DNA from: an uncultured Lysobacteraceae bacterium
Lineage (GTDB): Bacteria; Pseudomonadota; Gammaproteobacteria; Xanthomonadales; Rhodanobacteraceae
DNA: 7,563 nucleotides
Reading direction: 5' to 3'
NCBI GenBank assembly: GCA_946480705.1
Contig: CAMLLF010000171.1
Span: 1 to 7,563 of the forward strand
Shown here: positions 1-5,823 of the stretch, one piece after another
Numbering within the stretch: the stretch's first letter is position 1
How the letters are laid out: each line of letters begins with the position of its first letter
Notes under the pieces: model-generated
The model's input: the letters and a program-made list of their open reading frames with translations, nothing else
Databases searched by the model: none
Told to the model about the DNA's origin: nothing
Translations under genes and position numbers: made by a program

Positions 1-90
1 CTGCGGCTCGGCAGCTGGCCGCTGCGCGCCGGATGAGCCGGTTCCGGCCGGGCTGAGCGCGGCGAAGACGACATCGCGGTCTCGAACCGG
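1..90. other. Left edge, no supportable gene
   Basis: Short open stretches run in from outside the window in all three forward frames, ending at 36, 56 and 92. Any of them could be the last residues of an upstream gene, but none carries a recognisable motif, so I assign nothing here. There is no convincing Shine-Dalgarno sequence just before the ATG at 91. Confidence 0.3.
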
Positions 91-576
91 ATGAATAGAA
101 CCATTGATGGTGCGGACGTCGGACGATCCCGCGACCTGGACGCGAGCGAGGCCGCGTGGCGGCAGCCGGGCTTCCGCCGCGTTCGCGGGCTCTTCACGAC
201 GCCGGAGTGCAAGACGTTGGCGGCGCACTGCGCCCGAATCGACGATGCCGGCGCGCGCGATCCGCTCGAACGGAACCGGTGCCGCGCGCTGCCTGCCGAA
301 CTGCGTTTTCGTCTTGCCGCATCGCGCCTGTTGCCCGCGCACCACGTCGCCGTGCAATGCGGTATTTTCCAGAAATCCACAACCAGGAACCGGCTCGTCG
401 CCCTGCATCGGGATCTCGGCGTGCCCGTTGCCGGGCGCGCGGACGAATCGACGAATGCGCGTACTTCGCTGGTGCCGGCGTCGTGCACCCTGCCGATCGC
501 GGGCCGCAGCCGATTGATCTTGAACTCGGCGCCGACGACGTCGGCATCCGCGGGGGCTCTGGTCAGCGCCGCGTAG
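91..576 (+). pseudogene. Phytanoyl-CoA dioxygenase (PhyH)-like N-terminal remnant
   Basis: The open frame encodes 161 residues, but only about the first 115 (to roughly base 436) resemble a protein family. Residues 88-113 (AVQCGIFQKS, then LVALHRDLGVPV) fit my recollection of short bacterial PhyH-like Fe(II)/2-oxoglutarate oxygenases, with H106-x-D108 at the place of the first two iron ligands. The family usually continues for another 100 or more residues with a distal histidine and an arginine that binds 2-oxoglutarate. Neither is present. From about base 492 the DNA instead encodes the opposite-strand thioesterase, so the tail of this frame (residues ~116-161) is antisense noise. I read it as a 3'-truncated, inactive gene. 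The start at 91 is the first ATG of the frame and has no clear ribosome binding site. Assignment is by motif and from memory only. Confidence 0.55.
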
Positions 577-769
577 CGCAGGCGCCGTCGGCGATGCTGG
601 TGATGGCGCCGGCGTGTACGTAGCCGTGCTGCTGCGAGAGCCGGTCGGAAAACGGCAGTGCGATATGGACTTCGCCTTCGGATACGAAGGCGAGACGCGC
701 GCCGAGTGTCGTCATCAGTCCCTGGATGCCGAAGCTCGCGGCGATGCGTGTCCGCCGTTCAGTGTTCAT
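492..769 (-). pseudogene. PaaI-family hotdog thioesterase, frameshifted and 3'-truncated
   Basis: Starting at the ATG at 769-767, the frame reads MNTERRTRI, then LPFSDRLSQQHGYVHAGAITSIADGAC. The QQHGYVHAG segment and the following SIAD are the hallmark active-site region of PaaI/YdiI-type acyl-CoA thioesterases. After this Cys the frame goes to a TGA at 565-563. Adding one base near 577 restores GACGYAALT, then EFKINRLRPAIG, which is the normal continuation of the family, so a single-base deletion is the simplest explanation. Family similarity stops near base 492, about 40 residues short of a normal ~140-residue protein, where the PhyH-like remnant on the other strand begins. The gene lies 49 bp downstream of the phosphatase gene on the same strand and may have been its operon partner. 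An earlier in-frame ATG at 850 would overlap the phosphatase gene and add an unlikely extension. Confidence 0.7.
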
Positions 770-818
770 GTGTCCGAAGGTGCGGTCGGAAACGCGACGA
801 GGGGCAGAGCCGAATCGG

Positions 819-1646
819 TCAGGCCGGCCCGAGGTCGCTGGTATTCGCATTGAGCACGCTCAGTACGTCGCCGAGCAATCCCCGATCGCAGGCCGCGACG
901 AGACCGCCGCCGAACACGACCTGCTCGCGCCGTCCGTCCAGCGCCGAGCAGACGCCGCCGGCTTCCTCGATGCAGGGCACGAGCGCAGCAATGTCCCAGG
1001 GCTGCATGATCGTGTCGATCGCGGCGTGCAGGCTGCCGCGGCAGACCAGCGCGTGCTGCAGGCAGTCGCCGCAGACGCGGAATTTCTTCGCGCGCCGGAT
1101 CAGCGCGCCGAGCGCATAGGCCCGGCCGTCGCGCCCGGGCTGGATATCGCTCGCGTGCACGCCCGATGCGGACACGACAGCTTCGGCGAGCCGTGCCGGC
1201 GCGCGCACGCGAACCCGCGTCGTCTCGCCGTTGCGGTCGCGGAACCAGCAGCCGAGGCCGCGCGCGGCGTAGACGGTTTCGCCGAGCACCGGAAAATGGA
1301 TCACGCCGACCAGCGGTTCGTCGTGCTCGGCATAGGCGATCAGCGTGCCGAACAGCGGCAGGCCGAGCGCGAACGCGCTCGTGCCGTCGAGCGGATCGAC
1401 GATCCACTGTCGCGCCGCGCCGCGCTCGCCGCCGAACTCCTCGCCGAGCACGGCGTGATCGGGATGACGCTGCGCGATCGCCGCGCGTATCGCCCGCTCG
1501 GCGGCGCGGTCGGCGAGCGTGACCTCGGTGCCGTCGGCCTTGAGGTCGGCGGCGCAGCGCTGGTAGTGCGGCAGGATTTCGTCCTGCGCGGCGGCGGCCA
1601 GCGTCAGGGCGAAGTCGAGCAGTTCGCGATGGCGTTCGAGGTTCAT
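819..1646 (-). CDS. Inositol monophosphatase family phosphatase, HisN-type histidinol-phosphatase candidate
   Basis: This is a 275-residue cytosolic enzyme of the Mg2+-dependent, lithium-sensitive phosphatase fold. The diagnostic elements are in order: GEE at 68-70, the metal-binding WIVDPLDGTSAF at 81-92, and PWDIAALVPCIEEAGG at 216-231. Together these supply the acidic metal ligands (the Glu in GEE, D84, D87, D218). The stretch after DGT (SAFALGLPLFGTLIA) resembles the HisN-type histidinol-phosphatase branch more than CysQ or eukaryotic IMPases, so dephosphorylation of L-histidinol phosphate is the leading guess; inositol-1-phosphate or another sugar phosphate is the alternative. The length is normal for the family. 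The ATG at 1646 is preceded by GGAG with about 7 nt spacing, which fixes the start; the frame stays open far upstream only as antisense of the next gene. No other histidine-biosynthesis genes are present. A broken thioesterase gene follows 49 bp downstream. Confidence 0.88.
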   Translation of the reverse strand: MNLERHRELLDFALTLAAAAQDEILPHYQRCAADLKADGTEVTLADRAAERAIRAAIAQRHPDHAVLGEEFGGERGAARQWIVDPLDGTSAFALGLPLFGTLIAYAEHDEPLVGVIHFPVLGETVYAARGLGCWFRDRNGETTRVRVRAPARLAEAVVSASGVHASDIQPGRDGRAYALGALIRRAKKFRVCGDCLQHALVCRGSLHAAIDTIMQPWDIAALVPCIEEAGGVCSALDGRREQVVFGGGLVAACDRGLLGDVLSVLNANTSDLGPA

Positions 1647-2009
1647 GCGGGGCTCCGGGGGCGACGAGGCCGCTAGCGTATCGGTCCTCGCGACGGCGTG
1701 CGTGCACGCCTCCGATCGCGCGACGCCTGCGCCGCCGCGCCGGTGCGGGAGCGGCTGCGTCCAGGAAATGCCTGCGTGTTGCGGAAATTGCGTGCGCGAC
1801 GCCCGGACCGGCGGCGCCGTCGCGCGGCCGTCTTCGCGGCGTCGTACGCACCCACGTTGTCGCGGTGCGGCATGAACTGCAAAAATGCGCCGTCCGCACG
1901 AAAGGGTAGTAACGGTGATTCCAGGGAAACGGCGTCGCGCGAGGAAGGCATCCGGCACTTCGATGGCGAAGCCATGCCGGCGGCGACGGACCGGCAGGAG
2001 GGCGGGCGC
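1647..2009. promoter_or_regulatory. Divergent intergenic region between the HisN-type gene and the hypothetical gene
   Basis: No gene is supported in these 363 bp. Bases 1861-1935 are less GC-rich than their surroundings and probably contain the rightward promoter. A weak pair, TTGTCG at 1857-1862 and AAAAAT at 1881-1886 with an 18-bp spacer, matches the sigma-70 consensus at four of six positions in each box. A hairpin lies at 1952-1980. A strong AGGAGGG at 1996-2002 serves the ATG at 2010. The leftward gene uses GGAG just upstream of 1646. Promoter positions are inference. Confidence 0.4.
1952..1980 (+). other. Hairpin in the 5' leader of the hypothetical gene
   Basis: CCGGCA followed by CTTCG (1952-1962) pairs with CGAAG (1967-1971) and TGCCGG (1975-1980). 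This gives 11 base pairs with an ATGG loop and a CCA bulge on the 3' side. It ends 15 nt before the Shine-Dalgarno sequence, so it could be a leader structure in the mRNA or a protein-binding dyad. It has no U-tract and does not look like a classic terminator. Confidence 0.5.
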
Positions 2010-2687
2010 ATGAATCTGACGTCCGCCGAATCGCTGCGTTTCGACATACGCGGCCTGCGCATGACCAATACCGGCAGTGCGCTGCGCGAGTGGGTCACCG
2101 CCACCGGCGACACGGTCGGCGTGCATTTTCACGACGGCCCGCCGGAACTCGCTGCCGATCCCTCCGATGTTGCCGGCGTCCGGCGCTACTACCGCGAGCG
2201 CGCCGTGGCCGACGGCTCGGGCCTGATCGAAGCCGACACGCTGCGCGTCGCCGGCTGCCAGGCGATCCGCATCGTCTGCAAGGTGCCGCAGCAGCCCAGC
2301 GGCATGAGCTATCTCGGCGCGCTCGTGCTGCCGTTCCGCGATTTCTGTTTCGTCGTCGACGTCCATTGCATCGAGCGCAGCACGGCCGGCGTGCGTGAAT
2401 CGACGATCCTCAACCACGCGCTCGCGAGCGGCGAAGTCACGCTGTCCGAACACGGCGACATGCTCGGCTGGGCGCGCGACCCCTACGGCGACCCGCAGCG
2501 CGCGCCCGTGCTCTGGAACCTGTCCGACGCACGCACGCACGACGCGCGCTTTCCCGACCACGCGCTGTCGCGCACGCGCGCGTTGCTCGATCGCGTCGAG
2601 ACGACGCTGCGCCTCGACGACCGCGTCCGCACCGCGCCCGGCTTCGTCTATCGCAGCGGCAAGAGGCCGTGGTGGAGGCCTTGGTAG
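2010..2687 (+). CDS. Conserved-looking hypothetical cytosolic protein, 225 aa
   Basis: I cannot name this family. The start at 2010 is well supported by AGGAGGG at 1996-2002, seven bases upstream. The product has no signal peptide and no transmembrane segment. It reads as a compact alpha/beta protein: N-terminal part (1-45) with WVTATGDTVGVHFHDGPPEL; central part (75-140) with the strongly patterned GCQAIRIVCKVPQ, YLGALVLPFRDFCFVVDV and GVREST; then MLGWARDPYG at 151-160 and DARFPDHALSRTR at 178-190, which looks like the start of an amphipathic C-terminal helix. The last residues (KRPWWRPW) are Trp- and Arg-rich. The pattern vaguely recalls uncharacterised proteins of actinobacteria and myxobacteria with the same FRDF and FPDHPLS segments, but that is memory, not a search. 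Codon use is like its neighbours. It is convergent with the membrane regulator downstream. Confidence 0.8.
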   Translation: MNLTSAESLRFDIRGLRMTNTGSALREWVTATGDTVGVHFHDGPPELAADPSDVAGVRRYYRERAVADGSGLIEADTLRVAGCQAIRIVCKVPQQPSGMSYLGALVLPFRDFCFVVDVHCIERSTAGVRESTILNHALASGEVTLSEHGDMLGWARDPYGDPQRAPVLWNLSDARTHDARFPDHALSRTRALLDRVETTLRLDDRVRTAPGFVYRSGKRPWWRPW

Positions 2688-2698
2688 GGCGGAAATCA

Positions 2699-2798
2699 GG
2701 AATGGGGAATCGTCAAAAGCGCGGCGCGGCAGCCGGCTGCTTCCGGCCTGCACCGTGCGACGGTGTCCCGCTTTTGGCTCCTGACGATTCCCGATTCC
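2699..2798. repeat. 100-bp element with long imperfect terminal inverted repeats between convergent genes
   Basis: The left arm (2699-2721) reads GGAATGGGGAATCGTCA then AAAAGCG. The right arm (2769-2798), reverse-complemented, reads GGAATCGGGAATCGTCA, a 7-nt insertion, then AAAAGCG. The arms agree except for one mismatch and that insertion. Inside are a perfect 12-bp palindrome, GCAGCCGGCTGC (2729-2740), and a second hairpin, CACCGT-GCG-ACGGTG (2751-2765). The element fills the gap between the stop at 2687 and the regulator's stop codon at 2801-2799. It may act as a bidirectional terminator (A4 before and T4 after the GC-rich core) or be a copy of a dispersed intergenic repeat. Confidence 0.65.
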
Positions 2799-4565
2799 CT
2801 ACCCTCGGTTCCCTGCTACCTCCGCGCATGCCGTGATCCGCAGGCTGTTCGGGAACGGCGGGTCGACGCGGCAGGGCGCGACGCGCTCGCCGAGCCGCGC
2901 GCCGAGCAGCAGCGCGTACTCGGCGAAATACGTGTCCATGACGCCTTCGACGCGTGCGCGTTCGAGGCGGCGCGCGGCCGTGTCGCGGTCGCCGTCGGCG
3001 AGCGCCTGCCAGGCGCGCAGCAGTTCGGCGTTGCCGGCGTAGTCGGATTGGCTGCCGAGTTTTCCGGCGATGTCCTCGGTCGTGCGCGGCGAGGCGATGC
3101 CGAATTGCAACGCCGCCATCTGCAGTGCCGCCTGTTCCCAGTCGTGTGTCGCGATGCCGAAGGCGTCGGCGAGATAGCGCGCCGCGAGTTCGCGCTCGCC
3201 GGCGCGCATCGCGACGACGGCGAGAAATCCCAGCGTGCGTGCGCGGCAGATCCGCTGCAGTTCGCCGCAGCGCGGCAGCAGGTGCGCGAAGCGTTCGCCG
3301 GTGTCGGCGCTGCCGCTGACGTAAGCGGACAGCGCGCCGAGTTCGGCCATCTTCGTCGCGTTGTCGTAGGCGCGCGCCGCATCGGCGAGCGCGACCGACC
3401 GGTCGGCGGCGGCGATCGCGTCGGCGTAGCGGCCGCGCGTGTAGGCCAGGCGTGCGCGGACATACGTTTCCAGCATCGGCGCGCCGCGCAGGCGGCCGGC
3501 GTCGAGTTCCGCCTCGACCGCGTCGGCATCGCCGAGGCTGGCACGGTCGCCGAGCACGTAGACGACGACGCCGGGGCCGAGTTCGTCGAGCGGCACGTTG
3601 CGGTAGGCCGTCAGCGCCTTGCCGAACGCACGGCGTGCGAGGTGGTGATGAGCCAGCGCGTGATGAAGGCGCCAGGCGTTCGGACGCAGGTCGAGCATGG
3701 CGTCCTGCAGCTGGCGCGCGCGGTCGCCGTTGTCGCGCAGATGGCGGGCGAGTTCGACGAGCAGCCGCGTGTAGGCGGGCGTCTCGTCGCGTACGCGCGA
3801 TTTCGCGAGCGCGGCCCAGCGTTCGAGTTCGGGCGGATTGCCGTAGGACTGCATCGCGAGCAGGGCCGGCGCGACCGGCGAGCGCGTGTCGAGTTCGGCG
3901 ACCTGCAGCAGCAGTTCGCGCGCGCGTCCCGTGTCGGCGGCGCGTTCGGCGGCGAAAGCCAGGCGCAGCAGTCCGGCGGTGTCGCCGCGGCCCGCGTCGA
4001 GGTCGCTGGCGCGCAGGTCGTATTCGGCGCCGATCGAGGGATCGTGCAGGCTCATCGCGAGTCCGAGCCCGAGGAGCATGACGATCAGTGCGCCGGCGAG
4101 CAGGCGAGGGCGGCGCCATCGCGGCCGCGCGCGTGTCGGGACGCTCGCCGGCGCCGCGGCCATGCCCGCATCGACGGCCGGTGCGGCGGGCGCCGTGGCG
4201 GATGGCGCGGCCGCGTCGACCTGCAGCTCGGCGTCGAGCCGTATCCCGCCGCGGCGCACGGTCTTGATCGCGTCGGCCGCGGGGCCGAGCGCGCCGCGCA
4301 GGCGCCAGATCAGCTGGGTCAGCGCGGTATCGCCGATGTCCTGGCCGCCGGGCCAGAGCCGGTCGAACAGCACGCTCCGCGGCACGAGCGCGCCGCGCGC
4401 CTCGCAGAGCATGACGAGCAACCGGAACGCGAGCGGCTGGCAGGCGACCTCGGCCTCGTCGACGCGCAGCTGCTGGCGGGCGACGTCGACCGCGACGTTC
4501 GCGAAACGATAGACCGGCGCGCCGTCGATGCCGGCGGCCGCCGGCTCGGATCGCGGCAGGTTCAT
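2799..4565 (-). CDS. CadC-like transmembrane transcriptional regulator (winged helix, TM helix, helical-repeat periplasmic domain)
   Basis: The 588-residue product is a one-component membrane regulator. Residues ~18-115 form an OmpR/PhoB-type winged-helix DNA-binding domain: VYRFANVAVDVARQQL, then the helices ACQPLAFRLLVMLCEARGAL and SVLFDRLWPG, the recognition helix TALTQLIWRLRGALG, and the wing IKTVRRGGIRL. There is no receiver domain and so no phospho-acceptor Asp at the N-terminus. An Ala/Pro-rich linker (118-147) leads to one hydrophobic membrane helix (~154-173). The remaining ~415 residues should be periplasmic and are almost all Ala/Leu/Arg-rich helical hairpins of TPR or SEL1-like character (for example 313-325, 365-395, 450-470, 515-540), a likely sensor or partner-binding surface. 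The ATG at 4565 sits just before the winged-helix domain; its Shine-Dalgarno sequence is weak, and longer in-frame starts would overlap the divergent gene. It is divergent from the Delta-60 protein gene, which it may control. Confidence 0.85.
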   Translation of the reverse strand: MNLPRSEPAAAGIDGAPVYRFANVAVDVARQQLRVDEAEVACQPLAFRLLVMLCEARGALVPRSVLFDRLWPGGQDIGDTALTQLIWRLRGALGPAADAIKTVRRGGIRLDAELQVDAAAPSATAPAAPAVDAGMAAAPASVPTRARPRWRRPRLLAGALIVMLLGLGLAMSLHDPSIGAEYDLRASDLDAGRGDTAGLLRLAFAAERAADTGRARELLLQVAELDTRSPVAPALLAMQSYGNPPELERWAALAKSRVRDETPAYTRLLVELARHLRDNGDRARQLQDAMLDLRPNAWRLHHALAHHHLARRAFGKALTAYRNVPLDELGPGVVVYVLGDRASLGDADAVEAELDAGRLRGAPMLETYVRARLAYTRGRYADAIAAADRSVALADAARAYDNATKMAELGALSAYVSGSADTGERFAHLLPRCGELQRICRARTLGFLAVVAMRAGERELAARYLADAFGIATHDWEQAALQMAALQFGIASPRTTEDIAGKLGSQSDYAGNAELLRAWQALADGDRDTAARRLERARVEGVMDTYFAEYALLLGARLGERVAPCRVDPPFPNSLRITACAEVAGNRG

Positions 4566-4694
4566 GGCCGCAGACCCAGGCGTGACGCGGTGGTGAGGTT
4601 GCAGAGACCTTGCCGTGAGGACGCCGGATCGGGGGCGCACGCAGCATCCGTCGCCGTCAGCCGGGCTGCACCGGCGTCTTTCGAGGATGCGCAC
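4566..4694. promoter_or_regulatory. Shared divergent promoter region, regulator / Delta-60 protein
   Basis: This 129-bp spacer must contain both start regions. It holds a perfect 8-bp inverted repeat, GACGCCGG (4620-4627) and CCGGCGTC (4671-4678), and a second 6-bp pair, GCATCC (4644-4649) with GGATGC (4685-4690), which overlaps the Shine-Dalgarno GAGG at 4683-4686 of the rightward gene. No confident -35/-10 pair could be picked. Confidence 0.4.
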
Positions 4695-5794
4695 ATGGGT
4701 ATGAGCAACATGATCGGCACGGGCCTGCGGCAGTGGGTCGGGCGCGCGGTGCTGGGCGTCGGCGCGAGCATAGCAGCCGCCGGTTCCTGCGCCGCCGGCT
4801 CGAATCCGATCGGGCTCGCGTTCGATCCGGGCTTCGGCACCGGCGGCTTCGCCGCCCTGCCGCGGCATCCGAGCGCCGACGCGGCGACGACGATCACGCC
4901 GATCGGCATCGTCCATCTGGATGCGAGCGGCGGCTACGTCAGCGCCACGCTGCAGCGCGCGAACAACATCCCGCGGATCGTGCTGACGCGCTACACCGAA
5001 TCCGGCCAGCTCGATACCGGCTGGGGCAACGGCGGCAGCCAGATGCCGGCGTTGCCGTCGCCCTACCTCGACAGCGGCACGGTCAACGCGATTCGCCTGG
5101 TCGCCGGCAGCGAGAGCGGGCAGGACATCTTCTATGTCGCGTTCAGCCTGCCGGGCACGCCGGGCTATTCGGTCGCCGTCGCGAAGTTCTTCGCCAGTGG
5201 CGCGTTCGACGGCAATTTCGGCTTCGGCGGCTATGCCGTGTCGGCGCTGCCGGTCAGCGCGCCGAACGGACTGCGCTGGCCTCGCGCACGTTCCGCTTCC
5301 CGTGTCCCGGCGGCACCTCGGCCTCGGCCATTGACGCGCTCGAACGCCCGGCCGGCTGGAACGGCGACGTGCTCGTCATGGGCCGCGCCGCCTGCATTTC
5401 GCTCGGCACGGTCGCGGTCGTCGCGCGCATGCGGGACATCGCAACGGCGCCGAGCGCGGTCTGGCTCGCGCGCACCGAGACCGGCGGCGTCTGCGTGCCG
5501 GGCGGCCTGAACCTGTGCCCGCAGGTCATGCTCGCGTACTCCGACAGCTATCCGAACGTGGCGATCACGATGACGCCGCAGAACAAGCTCGTGCCGGTCG
5601 ACACCGCCGACGGGTCGCTGCTGGCGGCGACGCCCGTGAATGCGCTCGGCCCCGATTCCTATGCGCAGCATTCCTCGTACCGCGGCATCGTGTTCCGCTA
5701 TCCGCGGCTGGTCGGATTCGGCCTGCAGATTCCGGCGGTCAACGGTCTCGCCGGCCTGTTCGTCGACGGTCTTTTCATCGACGGATTCCAGTAG
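4695..5794 (+). pseudogene. Secreted Delta-60-type repeat protein, interrupted by a one-base frameshift
   Basis: The start at 4695 follows GAGG with 8 nt spacing and opens with a Sec signal peptide: Arg residues at 12 and 17, hydrophobic core AVLGVGASIAAAG at 18-30, likely cleavage around CAA/GS at 32-36. Three repeat cores follow at ~64-residue spacing: FDPGFGTGG (43-51), QLDTGWGNGG (105-114) and AFDGNFGFGG (170-179), two of them preceded by a (T/A)RY or KFF strand. This is the Delta-60 repeat pattern, a beta-propeller-like surface or secreted fold of unknown function. Near 5276-5279 the frame slips by one base: the first frame reads NGLRW then nonsense to 5510, while the frame ending at 5794 continues sensibly from LASRTFRFPCPGG to the C-terminus. 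The reconstructed protein is about 366 residues and ends in GLFVDGLFIDGFQ. This is either a recent pseudogene or a sequence error; I see no slippery site. Confidence 0.75.
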
Positions 5795-5800
5795 TGCGAA

Positions 5801-5823
5801 GACGCGCGCGCCGTCGGCGCGTC
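5801..5823. terminator. GC-rich hairpin between convergent genes
   Basis: GACGCGC (5801-5807) pairs with GCGCGTC (5817-5823); an alternative register is CGCGCC-GTC-GGCGCG (5807-5821). It lies directly between the stop at 5794 and the flavoprotein's stop at 5824-5822, so a shared bidirectional terminator is plausible. There is no U-tract on either side, which weakens the call. Confidence 0.35.

Noticed and set aside
440..575. Possible continuation of the PhyH-like gene by a frameshift
   Set aside because: One shifted frame gives GVVHPAD and DLELGADDVG, faintly like PhyH, but the same DNA on the minus strand encodes the much better thioesterase match GYAALT and EFKINRLRPA.
726..1676. A 316-residue rightward open frame opposite the phosphatase
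   Set aside because: It is a shadow of the IMPase-family gene, which has all its metal-binding motifs on the minus strand.
819..2753. A 644-residue leftward open frame spanning two gene regions
   Set aside because: Only the last 275 residues are the phosphatase. The upstream part is the antisense of the hypothetical gene, low-complexity Arg/Ala-rich, and the ATG at 1646 has a good ribosome binding site.
2763..4694. A very long rightward open frame opposite the regulator gene
   Set aside because: It is the antisense of a strongly supported winged-helix/TM protein. Only the part from 4695, with its own Shine-Dalgarno sequence and signal peptide, is real.
5270..5290. Programmed ribosomal frameshifting in the Delta-60 gene
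   Set aside because: There is no slippery heptamer and no suitably placed stimulatory element near the frame change; a plain one-base deletion is simpler.
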